A DNA stretch of 64,000 bases, taken from NCBI GenBank assembly GCA_963778465.1, contig CAVZUK010000002.1, positions 372,001-436,000 of the forward strand, in the 5' to 3' direction. Shown piece by piece: positions 1 through 7,812 of the stretch. Within the stretch, counting starts at the first letter, position 1. Every line of letters begins with the position of its first letter. A program made the position numbers and the translations under genes. The notes beneath the pieces are model-generated. The model was not told the origin of the DNA. It did no database searches and saw only the letters and a list, made by a program, of their open reading frames with translations. This stretch comes from CAVZBW01 sp963778465 (GTDB taxonomy: Bacteria > Actinomycetota > Acidimicrobiia > Acidimicrobiales > RAAP-2).

Positions 1-322
1 CCCAGATGGCGCTGAGCGGCAGCCGGGCCGCCAGCCCCTTCTTCATGGCCTCGATCAGCCCGGCGCGCAGGATCGGCTCGATCGGCTGCGCCCGCGGCCA
101 CCAGCCCTGCAGCCAGTCGTTGTCGAAGTGCTGCGCCGCGGAGGTCCCGACCCGTGCGGCGGCGAGCTCGACCAGCGTCGACGTCCCGCCCTGGCCCGCC
201 CCCTCGAGTGACCTGAGCGCCTGCTCGTAGTTGGCCACGAAATTCTCCGGCTCTCCGCCAAAACGAGCATCCAGCTGGCTGATCCAGGGCCCAGTGGTAA
301 GCCTGACCTGCTCCGCCGCCAT
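1..322 (-). CDS. Hypothetical protein, C-terminus cut by window edge
   Basis: An open frame reads leftward from an ATG at 322 and is still open at the window edge, giving about 107 residues. A GGGAGG ribosome site sits just upstream of the ATG, which supports this start. The fragment begins MAAEQVRL, is rich in Trp and acidic residues near its middle (DNDWLQGWWP) and shows no membrane segment or signal peptide. I do not recognise the family. It is the first gene visible of a leftward unit and is separated from the next leftward gene by about 80 bases. Confidence 0.6.
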   Translation of the reverse strand, partial: MAAEQVRLTTGPWISQLDARFGGEPENFVANYEQALRSLEGAGQGGTSTLVELAAARVGTSAAQHFDNDWLQGWWPRAQPIEPILRAGLIEAMKKGLAARLPLSAIW

Positions 323-400
323 CGAGCCTCCCCTCTCTCTCCTGCGCAGCAAGAGTAGCTCTCGTCGGGGACGGGAGCCTCGTGCTGCAGCGCAGGGCGC

Positions 401-904
401 TCAGTTCGCCGGGTGCTCCGCGAGCCAGCGGGCGTTGAAGGCGAACTGGTCGTCGATGCTCCTGCGGACCTCGTTCTTGCCCGCCCAATCGGCGATCTTG
501 CCCCCGATCAGCGGGACCTTCACCTCCACGGTGATGGCGACCTCGTGCGTGCACCCTTCCCCGGCCGGCACCAGGCGCATGGTGCCGGAGAGTCGGAGCG
601 GTGCCCCCTTGACCTCGGTCTCGAACGAGCCCTGCCACGAGCCGTCGCCGGCCCGTTGCCATTCGTCGGCCTGGATCGTCGTGTTGGCCGGCTTGATCAC
701 CTTCTTGGCGAACCCCGGCACGTTGGCCTCGACGACCTGGGAGGTCCGGATCCGAAAGGACGAGTCGTCCCCCGCAGACTCGAGGACCTGGACGTCGCGG
801 TGTTGCATGCTCTCGTACATGGCAACGGTGGCATCCTTGTCGCGGAGCATGGCGATCACCGCGTCGATCGGCGCGTCGTAGGTGTAGGAGCCCTTCACTT
901 CCAC
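401..904 (-). CDS. DUF2505/SRPBCC-like protein
   Basis: Predicted 167-residue cytosolic protein of the DUF2505 type, a START/SRPBCC-like fold expected to bind a hydrophobic ligand; the ligand is unknown. The opening strand (VEVKGSYTYDAPIDAV), a VEANVPGFAKK segment and a C-terminal helix ending in WLAEHP match that family as I know it. The frame could begin upstream at 1006, but a strong AGAGGGGGAGAG ribosome site lies 4 bases before GTG 904 and the residues upstream of it look non-coding, so GTG 904 is chosen. It stands alone on the minus strand, divergent from the VOC gene at 1101. Confidence 0.75.
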   Translation of the reverse strand: MEVKGSYTYDAPIDAVIAMLRDKDATVAMYESMQHRDVQVLESAGDDSSFRIRTSQVVEANVPGFAKKVIKPANTTIQADEWQRAGDGSWQGSFETEVKGAPLRLSGTMRLVPAGEGCTHEVAITVEVKVPLIGGKIADWAGKNEVRRSIDDQFAFNARWLAEHPAN

Positions 905-1100
905 GGCACTCTCCCCCTCTCGACACGAGCTCGTGCCTTCGTCGCGCCCATCTTGTGGTCGCACTGGGTAGCTTCCCACGGACGACGCGGGTTTCGGTTG
1001 GGTCACCCCGTCCGGGGGCAGGTGCGCGATGAGTACGAGGTGCTCCGGGCGTCACCAGTCACAGACCCCGAGTCGCGAGCGAGCATCGAAGGAGACCGCC

Positions 1101-1574
1101 ATGCCCCGGATCACGCCCAACCTCTGGTTCGACACGCAGAGCGAGCAGGCGGCAGCGTTCTACGTCTCGGTCTTCCCCAACTCCGAGATCCGGAGGGTGT
1201 CCCACTACACCGAGTCGGGCCCTCGCCCCGCCGGCACCGTCCTCACGGTCGAATTCGTGCTCGACGGGCAGGAGTTCACCGCGATCAACGGCGGGCCGGA
1301 GTTCACGTTCGACGAGGCCATCTCCTTCCTGATCCCCTGCGTCGACCAGGGCGAGATCGACTACTACTGGAGCAGGCTGTCCGAGGGTGGCGAGGAGCAA
1401 CCATGCGGTTGGCTCAAGGACCGCTTCGGGGTCTCGTGGCAGGTCGTGCCCGAGGACCTGGCCGAACTGATGTGCGATCCCGACGAGGGGCGCCGCGACC
1501 GGGCCATGCGGGCGGTCTTCGGCATGAAGAAACTCGACCTCGCGACGATCCGTGCCGCAGCCGACGCCTCGTAG
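1101..1574 (+). CDS. VOC-superfamily PhnB-like protein
   Basis: 157-residue protein of the PhnB / 3-demethylubiquinone methyltransferase-like branch of the vicinal-oxygen-chelate fold. The opening PRITPNLWFDTQSEQAAAFY, the FPNSEI segment, the NGGPEF stretch and the terminal MKKLDLATI are hallmarks of this group. These proteins are usually annotated by fold only, and the substrate cannot be read from the sequence. ATG 1101 follows GAAGGAGACC at good spacing; an upstream in-frame ATG at 1029 has no such site and would add an unlikely leader. It may be transcribed separately from the arsR unit that follows after about 90 bases. Confidence 0.82.
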   Translation: MPRITPNLWFDTQSEQAAAFYVSVFPNSEIRRVSHYTESGPRPAGTVLTVEFVLDGQEFTAINGGPEFTFDEAISFLIPCVDQGEIDYYWSRLSEGGEEQPCGWLKDRFGVSWQVVPEDLAELMCDPDEGRRDRAMRAVFGMKKLDLATIRAAADAS

Positions 1575-1644
1575 CGACGCGACGACGCTCGGCTCGACCC
1601 CCCCGCTCTGCCGACCTGTGGGTTGAGGTTGACCCCCACCCATG

Positions 1645-1667
1645 GTAAGTAGTAACTTACGGTAAGT
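1645..1667 (+). promoter_or_regulatory. Probable ArsR operator, inverted repeat
   Basis: GTAAGT (1645-1650) and ACTTAC (1655-1660) form a 6-4-6 inverted repeat, followed at once by a third half-site GGTAAGT (1661-1667) that overlaps the arsR start codon. A short AT-leaning palindrome touching the start of an ArsR gene is the usual layout of an autoregulatory operator. Binding is inferred. Confidence 0.6.
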
Positions 1668-2040
1668 GATGACGAACGCTTCGAGATCCGCTCAGGCGAC
1701 GGCGCTTGCCGCGCTCGGGGATCCGACGCGGCGAGCCATCTTCGAGCAGCTCGGGGAGCGCCCCTCTGCGGTGGGCGAGCTGGCCGGCCGGCTCCCGGTG
1801 AGCCGCCCGGCGGTCTCCCAGCACCTCAAGGTGCTGAAGGAGGCGGGGCTGGTCGTCGACGAGCGCCAGGGCGCCCGGCGGGTCTACCGGCTCCATCCCG
1901 AGGGGATCGCCGAGCTGCGCGACTACCTCGACCGGTTTTGGGGTTCGGCCCTCGCCAGCTTCAAGGCCGGCGTCGAACGAAGCGGGGTGCAGGGTCCGGC
2001 TCGGGAAGCACGACAGAGAGAGGAAGAGTCAGATGAGTGA
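1666..2040 (+). CDS. ArsR-family winged-helix repressor
   Basis: 124-residue metal-independent-type ArsR regulator. The recognition region (LGDPTRRAIFEQL, then VGELAGRLPVSRPAVSQHLKVLKEAGLV) is classic, and there is no cysteine pair that would suggest metal sensing. In this subfamily the repressor is typically paired with an SRPBCC protein, exactly as here: its last 8 bases (ATGAGTGA) overlap the next gene. The start is GTG 1666 or ATG 1669; no ribosome site is visible because the operator occupies that space, so translation may be leaderless. Likely represses its own three-gene operon (1666-2844). Confidence 0.88.
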   Translation: MMTNASRSAQATALAALGDPTRRAIFEQLGERPSAVGELAGRLPVSRPAVSQHLKVLKEAGLVVDERQGARRVYRLHPEGIAELRDYLDRFWGSALASFKAGVERSGVQGPAREARQREEESDE

Positions 2041-2530
2041 TGCGGCGGCCACGGCGGTCGAATGCTCGGTGGTGGTCAACGCCCCGATCGAGCGCGCCTT
2101 CGAGTTCTTCACGGCCGACATCGGGATCTGGTGGCCTCCGGATCACCACATCCTCCAGGCGGAGCTGGCGGAGATGGTCTTCGAGCCCCGGGTGGGCGGG
2201 CACGTCTACGACCGGGGGACCGACGGGTCGGAGTGCCGCTGGGCGACCGTCCTCGCGTACGAACCGCCCCGGAGGCTGGTCGTCTCCTGGAACATCAGCC
2301 TGTCCTGGCAGCTCGAGGCCGATCCGAACAAGGTGAGCGAGGTCGAGGTCTCCTTCTCCGAGGAGGGCACGCAACGCACCCGGGTGGTCCTCGAGCACCG
2401 CCACCTCGACCGTCACGGCGACGGCTGGGAGCAGATGCGCGGCGCCGTGAGCTCCGACGGCGGGTGGAAGGTCGGGCTCCGACGCTTCGCCGACCTGCTG
2501 GAAGCGGCCCCGGCTCCCCGCCCCTCGTGA
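2033..2530 (+). CDS. SRPBCC (AHSA1-like) domain protein
   Basis: 165 residues with the START-like pattern: VVVNAPIERAFEFFT at the N-terminus, a central WWPPDHHI, the VGGHVYDRGTDG turn and a C-terminal helix GWKVGLRRFADLL. Such proteins form a hydrophobic cavity; several arsR partners of this type are of unknown role. The ATG lies inside the end of arsR, and its stop overlaps the GTG of the YciI gene, so the three genes are translationally coupled. Function beyond fold and operon partner is not known. Confidence 0.85.
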   Translation: MSDAAATAVECSVVVNAPIERAFEFFTADIGIWWPPDHHILQAELAEMVFEPRVGGHVYDRGTDGSECRWATVLAYEPPRRLVVSWNISLSWQLEADPNKVSEVEVSFSEEGTQRTRVVLEHRHLDRHGDGWEQMRGAVSSDGGWKVGLRRFADLLEAAPAPRPS

Positions 2531-2844
2531 GGGGGTTCTTCTTCCGCCTGATCCCGCCCCGTGCGGACTTCGCCTTCACGATGACCGAGGGCGAGAGAGC
2601 GACGATGACGGCCCACTTCGGCTACTGGTCCGAGCTCTCCCGGCAGGGCAAGGCCTTGGCCTTCGGCCCGGTACAGGAACCCACGGGCACCTACGGGATC
2701 GGGATCGTGCTGGCGGAGGACCTGGCCGAGGCGCAAGCCATCGCCGACGGGGACCCGGCCTCCGCCTCCCCGCACGGGTTCCGGGCCGAGGTGGCGCCCA
2801 TGCTGAGCCTGGTCACGCCGGGGGAGCGCTTCGACGCGCTCTGA
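2527..2844 (+). CDS. YciI-family protein
   Basis: 105-residue YCII-like ferredoxin-fold protein: an N-terminal strand FFFRLIPPRADF, then the helix MTAHFGYWSELSRQGKALAFGPV and a C-terminal strand region, as in the family. GTG 2527 overlaps the TGA of the preceding gene by one base step (GTGA), the junction style used throughout this window. The frame is open far upstream, but those residues shadow the SRPBCC gene. Third gene of the arsR operon; biochemical role unknown in most members. Confidence 0.82.
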   Translation: MRGFFFRLIPPRADFAFTMTEGERATMTAHFGYWSELSRQGKALAFGPVQEPTGTYGIGIVLAEDLAEAQAIADGDPASASPHGFRAEVAPMLSLVTPGERFDAL

Positions 2845-2934
2845 GGGGGACGCGCCCACACCACACCTCGCCGCTCCGGGAGTGCCGCCCCTATGTTATG
2901 GACGTCAACAGCGGGGGACCATGTCGGAGGCCGG

Positions 2935-5310
2935 GTGCTTTCATCGGTGAGGGTGGTGGACGCGACCACGGGGGTCGCCGGTGGCTACTGCGCCAAGCTG
3001 TTGGGCGACGCCGGAGCGGAGGTCGTCAAGGCCGAGTTGCCCGGTGGCGATCCCCTGCGGAGGTGGTCGTGCAGTCGCAGGCTCCCCCAAGGGGAGGACG
3101 GAGCGCTCTTCCGCTACCTCCACCACGGCCACCGGTCGGTCGTCGTGGCGCCGGGCGGCGCCGGCGTCGAGGACGTGGCCGGGGAGGCCGACGTCGTCCT
3201 GGTCGGTCGCGAGGGCGCCGCCGGCGATCCCGCGGACCTCGCCGGCCGCCACCCGCAGCTGGTCGTGGTGGCGATCTCCCCCTACGGGCTCGAGGGCCCG
3301 TACGCCGCGAGGGCCGCGAGCGAGCTCACGATCCAGGCGGACAGCGGGGGGCTCGCCCTCCGGGGGCGCCTCGACCGGCCGCCGGTCCAGGCGGGCGGCC
3401 AGGTGACCGAATGGGTGACCGGCGTGTACGCGGCGGTCGCCGCCCTAGCCGCGCTGCGGCGATCTCGTCGCAGCGGGTGGGGCGAGCTGATCGACGTGTC
3501 GTGGTGCGAGGTCGCCAACTTGACGTGCGCCAACTTCGGCGACCTCTACGACTCCCTGCGCGGTCGGCCCGACCTCTCGGATGCGCCGGCCTACCGCTCG
3601 TGGGAGACCCCCTCCGTCGAGCCCACCAAGGACGGCTACGTCGGGTTCAACACCAACACCCGGCAGCAATTCGACGACTTCTTGTTGCTGATCGAGCGTC
3701 CGGACCTGCTCGAGGAGCCGGCGTGGGCGTTGCTGACGACCCGCCAGGAGCGATGGGACGACTGGAACGCCATCGTCCACGAATGGACGACGGCGCACGA
3801 GACCGCCGAGATCGTGGAGAAGGCGGCCCTCCTGCGGATCCCCGTCGCCCCGGTGTCGGACCCTCCGGCGGTCCTCCGTCTGGAGCAGGCCGAGCGGCGC
3901 GGCGTCTTCGTGGACGATCCCACCGGCTCCTTCCGGCTCCCCCACCGTCCATGGGCGATCGACGGTGAGCCGCCGCCGCCGCCGTCGTCCGCCCCGCGGC
4001 TCGGGGAGCACACGGGTGCTCCGTGGCGCGAGCGGTCCCGCGAGAGAACGCCGGCCGCCCCGGCGTCGTCGCCGGCGGACCGGGGCCTTCCCCTGGACGG
4101 CGTGCGCATCGTCGACCTGACGGCGTGGTGGGCCGGTCCGTCGGCGACCGGGATACTCGGAGCGCTCGGTGCCGACGTCGTGCACGTCGAATCCGTCACG
4201 CGGCCGGACGGCATGCGGATGGCGGGCGGCATGTTCTACGACCAGCCGCAGTGGTGGGAGCGCAGCGCCTTCTTCCTGCAGGCCAACACGAACAAGCGGG
4301 GGATCACGCTCGACCTCGCCTCCACGGCGGGGCGGGAGCTCGTCCTGCGCTTGGTCGCCGACGCCGACCTCGTCATGGAGAACTTCACCCCGAGGGTCCT
4401 CGAGTCCTTCGACCTCGGCTGGGACGTCGTCCATCGCGCCAACCCGACGGCGGTCATGGTGCGCATGCCCGCCTTCGGGTTGGACGGCCCCTGGCGGGAC
4501 CGGCCGGGCTTTGCCCAGACCATGGAGCAGGTCACGGGACTGGCGTGGCAGACCGGCGAGCTCGACGACCAGCCGCGGATCCAGCGCGGGCCGTGCGACC
4601 CCAACGGCGGCATGCACGCGGCCCTGGCGGCCCTGGTCGGCCTCGCGACGCGCGACGCCACCGGGACCGGGTGCCTCGTCGAGGCGCCGATGTTCGAGGC
4701 GGCGCTGGCGATCGCCGCAGAGCCGGTCCTCGAGTGGTCGGCCTACGGCCACGGCCTGATGCGCGACGGCAACCGGAGCCCCCGCGCCGCACCCCAGGGT
4801 CTCTACGCCTGCCGGGGTGTCGAGCGGTGGCTGGCCCTCTCCGTGCTCGACGACGCGCAGTGGCGAGCCCTGGTCGAGATGCTCGGACGCCCGGAGTGGG
4901 CCATCGATCCGGCCCTTTCCGACGCGGAGGGTCGCCGGGCTCACCACGACGAGATCGACGAACACCTGGGTGGGTGGGCGGCCGCCCGCGACCTCGACCA
5001 GGCGGTGGAAGAGCTCGTCGCGGCCGGCGTGCCCGCCGCGCGCACCGTGGACCAGCGACGGACGGCAGAGCAGCCCCAGTTCGTGGCCCGCGGCTATTGC
5101 GAGGCCGTCGACCACCCCGTGGTCGGGACGCATCCGACCCCCACCTGGCCGTTTCGCTTCGCCGGAGTGGACCGCTGGGTCCGCAGGCCGGCTCCCACCC
5201 TCGGCCAGCACAACCGGGAGGTGCTGGGAGGCCGCCTCGGCTGTACCGACGACGAGCTGGGCTCGCTGGCCGATGCGGGGGTCATCGGGGACTGGCCGGT
5301 CGGTCTCTAG
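2935..5310 (+). CDS. Double-domain type III CoA-transferase (CaiB/BaiF)
   Basis: 791-residue protein made of two CaiB/BaiF units (about 1-370 and 388-790) joined by a charged linker. Each half carries the opening VVDxTxxxAG/VDLTAWWAGP motif with a following GADVV segment; the C half also has TNKRGITLDL and ENFTPRVL. The family moves CoA between carboxylic acids, usually in fatty, bile or aromatic acid breakdown. At the position where the family normally has its catalytic Asp I read Glu in both halves (E192 and E588), so activity should not be assumed. GTG 2935 has GGAGG upstream; ATG 2893 is the alternative. First gene of an operon with an amidohydrolase and an enoyl-CoA hydratase; paralogous to the gene at 62377. 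Confidence 0.85.
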   Translation: MLSSVRVVDATTGVAGGYCAKLLGDAGAEVVKAELPGGDPLRRWSCSRRLPQGEDGALFRYLHHGHRSVVVAPGGAGVEDVAGEADVVLVGREGAAGDPADLAGRHPQLVVVAISPYGLEGPYAARAASELTIQADSGGLALRGRLDRPPVQAGGQVTEWVTGVYAAVAALAALRRSRRSGWGELIDVSWCEVANLTCANFGDLYDSLRGRPDLSDAPAYRSWETPSVEPTKDGYVGFNTNTRQQFDDFLLLIERPDLLEEPAWALLTTRQERWDDWNAIVHEWTTAHETAEIVEKAALLRIPVAPVSDPPAVLRLEQAERRGVFVDDPTGSFRLPHRPWAIDGEPPPPPSSAPRLGEHTGAPWRERSRERTPAAPASSPADRGLPLDGVRIVDLTAWWAGPSATGILGALGADVVHVESVTRPDGMRMAGGMFYDQPQWWERSAFFLQANTNKRGITLDLASTAGRELVLRLVADADLVMENFTPRVLESFDLGWDVVHRANPTAVMVRMPAFGLDGPWRDRPGFAQTMEQVTGLAWQTGELDDQPRIQRGPCDPNGGMHAALAALVGLATRDATGTGCLVEAPMFEAALAIAAEPVLEWSAYGHGLMRDGNRSPRAAPQGLYACRGVERWLALSVLDDAQWRALVEMLGRPEWAIDPALSDAEGRRAHHDEIDEHLGGWAAARDLDQAVEELVAAGVPAARTVDQRRTAEQPQFVARGYCEAVDHPVVGTHPTPTWPFRFAGVDRWVRRPAPTLGQHNREVLGGRLGCTDDELGSLADAGVIGDWPVGL

Positions 5311-5417
5311 ATGGCACCCACACCCCCGGCCTCACCGCACTCTCGCTCGGCTCGCGCCGTCGGCGCCCATCGTGGCGACGGCCCCTCGTAGGACCCGAAG
5401 GACATCAAGGAGCACCA

Positions 5418-6584
5418 ATGACCGATCTGTTCGACCGTTATGCCGTCATCGACGTCGACACACACCTGACCGAGCCACCCGACGTGTGGACGTCGCGGCT
5501 TCCGAGCGCCCTCCACGACGCCGTGCCGCACATCGAGCGAGTCGGCGAGCAGGACGTCTGGATGGCGGGCGGCGAGCGTCTCGGAGCGCCCGGCTACTAC
5601 TCGATGGCGGGGTGGCCGGGCGTCATGCCGGCCTCGATACCGCCCACCTTCGACGACATCGCCGAGCCCATGTACGACGGTCGGGCGCGGCTCGAGTTCC
5701 TCGATCGCGAGGGCATCGAGGCCCAGGTGCTCTATCCGAACGTGGGCGGGTTCGGCAACGGCTACTTCCTCCGGCTGGGAGATCGCCAACTCGTGACCGA
5801 CTGCGTGCGCGCCTACAACGACTTCCTGACGGACTGGTGCAGCGCCGATCCGTCGCGCCTGATCGCCGTCACCGCCATTCCCTTCTGGGACCTCGACCTG
5901 GCCGTGGAGGAGATGCGGCGGTGCATCGAACGGGGGCACCGGGCGGTCAATTTCTGCAACCAGCCCCAGGATTACGGCCAGCCGCCCCTCGCGCATCCGC
6001 ACTGGGACCCGGTGTGGGCCGCGGCCCACGAGGCCGGCGTCTCGGTCAGCTTCCACGTGGGCGGCGGGTCCATGGGGACCCAGTTCGAGGACGTCGCCGG
6101 GATGGGCTGGATGACCAATTTCGCCAAGGTCTCGTCCCTCATCTTCATGGACAACATGCGGTGCCTCGCCGACCTCATCTTCGGCGGGGTGTGCCACCGG
6201 TTCCCGGACCTGAAGTTCGTCTCGGTCGAGTCGGGCATCGGCTGGATCCCCGCAGCGCTCGAGACCTTCGACTGGCAGTGGCGCAACGGGGGAGTGGGCC
6301 TCGACCACCCCGAGTACGACCTCCTCCCGAGCGAGTACTTCCGGCGCCAGATCTACGGTTGCTTCTGGTTCGAGCGGAGGACGGCGCTCGACGCCATCGA
6401 GCAGTATCCGGACAACGTCCTGTTCGAGAGCGACTATCCGCACCCGACCTGCCAGCACCCGGGCGAGCGCACCCCTGGGCAGCGCCCCCGGGACTACGCC
6501 TCGGAGCTCTTCGCGGACCTGCCCGCCGACGTCGTCTCCAAGGTCCTGCACGACAACGCGGCCTCGCTCTACCGGCTCCCGTGA
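5418..6584 (+). CDS. Amidohydrolase-family (COG2159) metal hydrolase/decarboxylase
   Basis: 388-residue cytosolic amidohydrolase-2. Visible metal and active-site motifs are DVDTHLTEP near the N-terminus, the internal VSFHVGG His and FESDYPHP near the C-terminus. This family includes ACMSD-like decarboxylases and C-C hydrolases that act on aromatic or cyclic acids; the exact substrate is unknown. ATG 5418 follows AAGGAGCACCA. It lies 107 bases after the CoA-transferase, and its TGA overlaps the GTG of the enoyl-CoA hydratase, so it probably acts in the same degradation route. Confidence 0.85.
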   Translation: MTDLFDRYAVIDVDTHLTEPPDVWTSRLPSALHDAVPHIERVGEQDVWMAGGERLGAPGYYSMAGWPGVMPASIPPTFDDIAEPMYDGRARLEFLDREGIEAQVLYPNVGGFGNGYFLRLGDRQLVTDCVRAYNDFLTDWCSADPSRLIAVTAIPFWDLDLAVEEMRRCIERGHRAVNFCNQPQDYGQPPLAHPHWDPVWAAAHEAGVSVSFHVGGGSMGTQFEDVAGMGWMTNFAKVSSLIFMDNMRCLADLIFGGVCHRFPDLKFVSVESGIGWIPAALETFDWQWRNGGVGLDHPEYDLLPSEYFRRQIYGCFWFERRTALDAIEQYPDNVLFESDYPHPTCQHPGERTPGQRPRDYASELFADLPADVVSKVLHDNAASLYRLP

Positions 6585-7354
6585 ACCCCCCCGATCTCGG
6601 CAGCGCCCACGTCCGGGCGACGCTCGCCGACCGTGTGCTGCGGCTGCAGGTCGACCGGCCGGAGCGGCGCAATGCCTTCACCCAGGAGATGTACCGCGCC
6701 ATGAAGCGGGCCGCGGTGTGGGCCGACCGTGAGGAGCAGGTGGACGTCGTCGTCCTGACCGGCACGGACCGCTGGTTCGGCGCGGGAGGCGACCTGGCGC
6801 GAACCGCCCATGCCGACGACCTCGACGTCGAATGGGACGGCACCGACCAGTTCCCCTTCCGCCACATCGAGCGCTGCCGCAAGCTGTGGGTCGCCCGCAT
6901 CAACGGCGTGTGCCACGCCGGCGGCGTCGACCTGGCGCTCCATTGCGACCTGTCGATCGCCTCCGATCGAGCGACCTTCCGCCTGCCCGAGCTGCTCCGC
7001 GGCCTCCCCGACCCGCACATGTCGGCGCGCCTCGTGGCCGCCGTCGGGCTGGCGCGGGCCCGCTTCCTGATCTTCACCGCGGCCCGGATCGACGCGGCCA
7101 CCGCGCTGGCCATGGGCCTCGTGGGCGACGTCGTCGCGCACGACGAGCTGGACGAGCGGGTGGACTGGGCGGTCACACAGATCCGCTCGACGGGGCCGGC
7201 GGCCCGAGCCGCCCTGAAGCGCGAGATCAACCACCGGCTGCCGCCCGCCGACCTCACGCTGTTTCGCGACGTGCCGAGCGAAGAGCTGATGGAGGGCATG
7301 GCCTCCTTCGTCGAGAAGCGCCCGCCGCGTTGGGCCGAGGGGCTGAGCCAGTGA
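6581..7354 (+). CDS. Enoyl-CoA hydratase/isomerase family protein
   Basis: 257-residue crotonase-fold protein. Seen are the oxyanion-hole segments (RWFGAGGDLA near residue 70 and GVCHAGGVDLALHCD near 110) and the helix FLIFTAARIDAATALAMGLV. The usual pair of catalytic glutamates is not obvious: the PELLRG segment has one Glu and the other position is not acidic. It could therefore be an isomerase or C-C bond enzyme rather than a plain hydratase. GTG start overlaps the amidohydrolase stop. Last gene of the 2935-7354 operon. Confidence 0.85.
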   Translation: MNPPDLGSAHVRATLADRVLRLQVDRPERRNAFTQEMYRAMKRAAVWADREEQVDVVVLTGTDRWFGAGGDLARTAHADDLDVEWDGTDQFPFRHIERCRKLWVARINGVCHAGGVDLALHCDLSIASDRATFRLPELLRGLPDPHMSARLVAAVGLARARFLIFTAARIDAATALAMGLVGDVVAHDELDERVDWAVTQIRSTGPAARAALKREINHRLPPADLTLFRDVPSEELMEGMASFVEKRPPRWAEGLSQ

Positions 7355-7362
7355 ACCCTTGA

Positions 7363-7812
7363 CCGCCCCGGGGTCATTGCTTACGTGCGCGATGCAACTG
7401 GGGGAGGAGAGGGTGCCCCGGCCGCGGGGATCCGGGTCGTGCCGTAGCCGGACCCTGGGGGATCTCGGCCCCGACCCTGCTGCGCCGGCTCAAGGGCAAG
7501 AACTTCAGGCCGGGGCCGTGGCACCTCGGCAAGTGGAGCCCGATCGTGGGATGGGTGGGAGTCGCGTGGGTCTTCGTCATCACGATCCTCTTCATGCTGC
7601 CCGAGACCGGGCCGTTCAACTCGATCGGCTGGACTACGTTGAACTACGCACCGATCGCGGTCGGCGTGGTCGTCGCCTACTCGGGGATCTTCTGGCTCGT
7701 GAGCGCCCGCAAGTGGTTCACCGGCCCGAGGGTGCAGGGCGACGAGGCCAAGCTGGCCGCCATCGAGCAGGAGTTCACCCACATCGAAGCGGAGCTCGAA
7801 GAGGTCGATTGA
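7363..7812 (+). pseudogene. C-terminal remnant of APC-type amino-acid permease
   Basis: From about 7459 the frame encodes the end of an amino-acid/polyamine permease: a LRRLKGKNFRPGPWHLGKW loop, two membrane helices (WVGVAWVFVITILFML and APIAVGVVVAYSGIFWLV) and the typical SARKWFTGP tail. The upstream in-frame stop is at 7360 and no ATG, GTG or TTG occurs before GTG 7546, which lies within the first helix. Some ten helices are therefore missing. Its stop overlaps the start of the ligase at 7809, so it was once the first gene of that operon. Deletion or an assembly join near 7440-7460 would explain it. Confidence 0.75.

Noticed and set aside
3445..5211. 588-codon minus-strand frame
   Set aside because: Antisense to a well-supported CoA-transferase; low-complexity Arg/Gly/Asp composition.
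4023..6584. 853-codon frame ending in the amidohydrolase
   Set aside because: The first 460 codons shadow the CoA-transferase; the real gene starts at ATG 5418 with a ribosome site.
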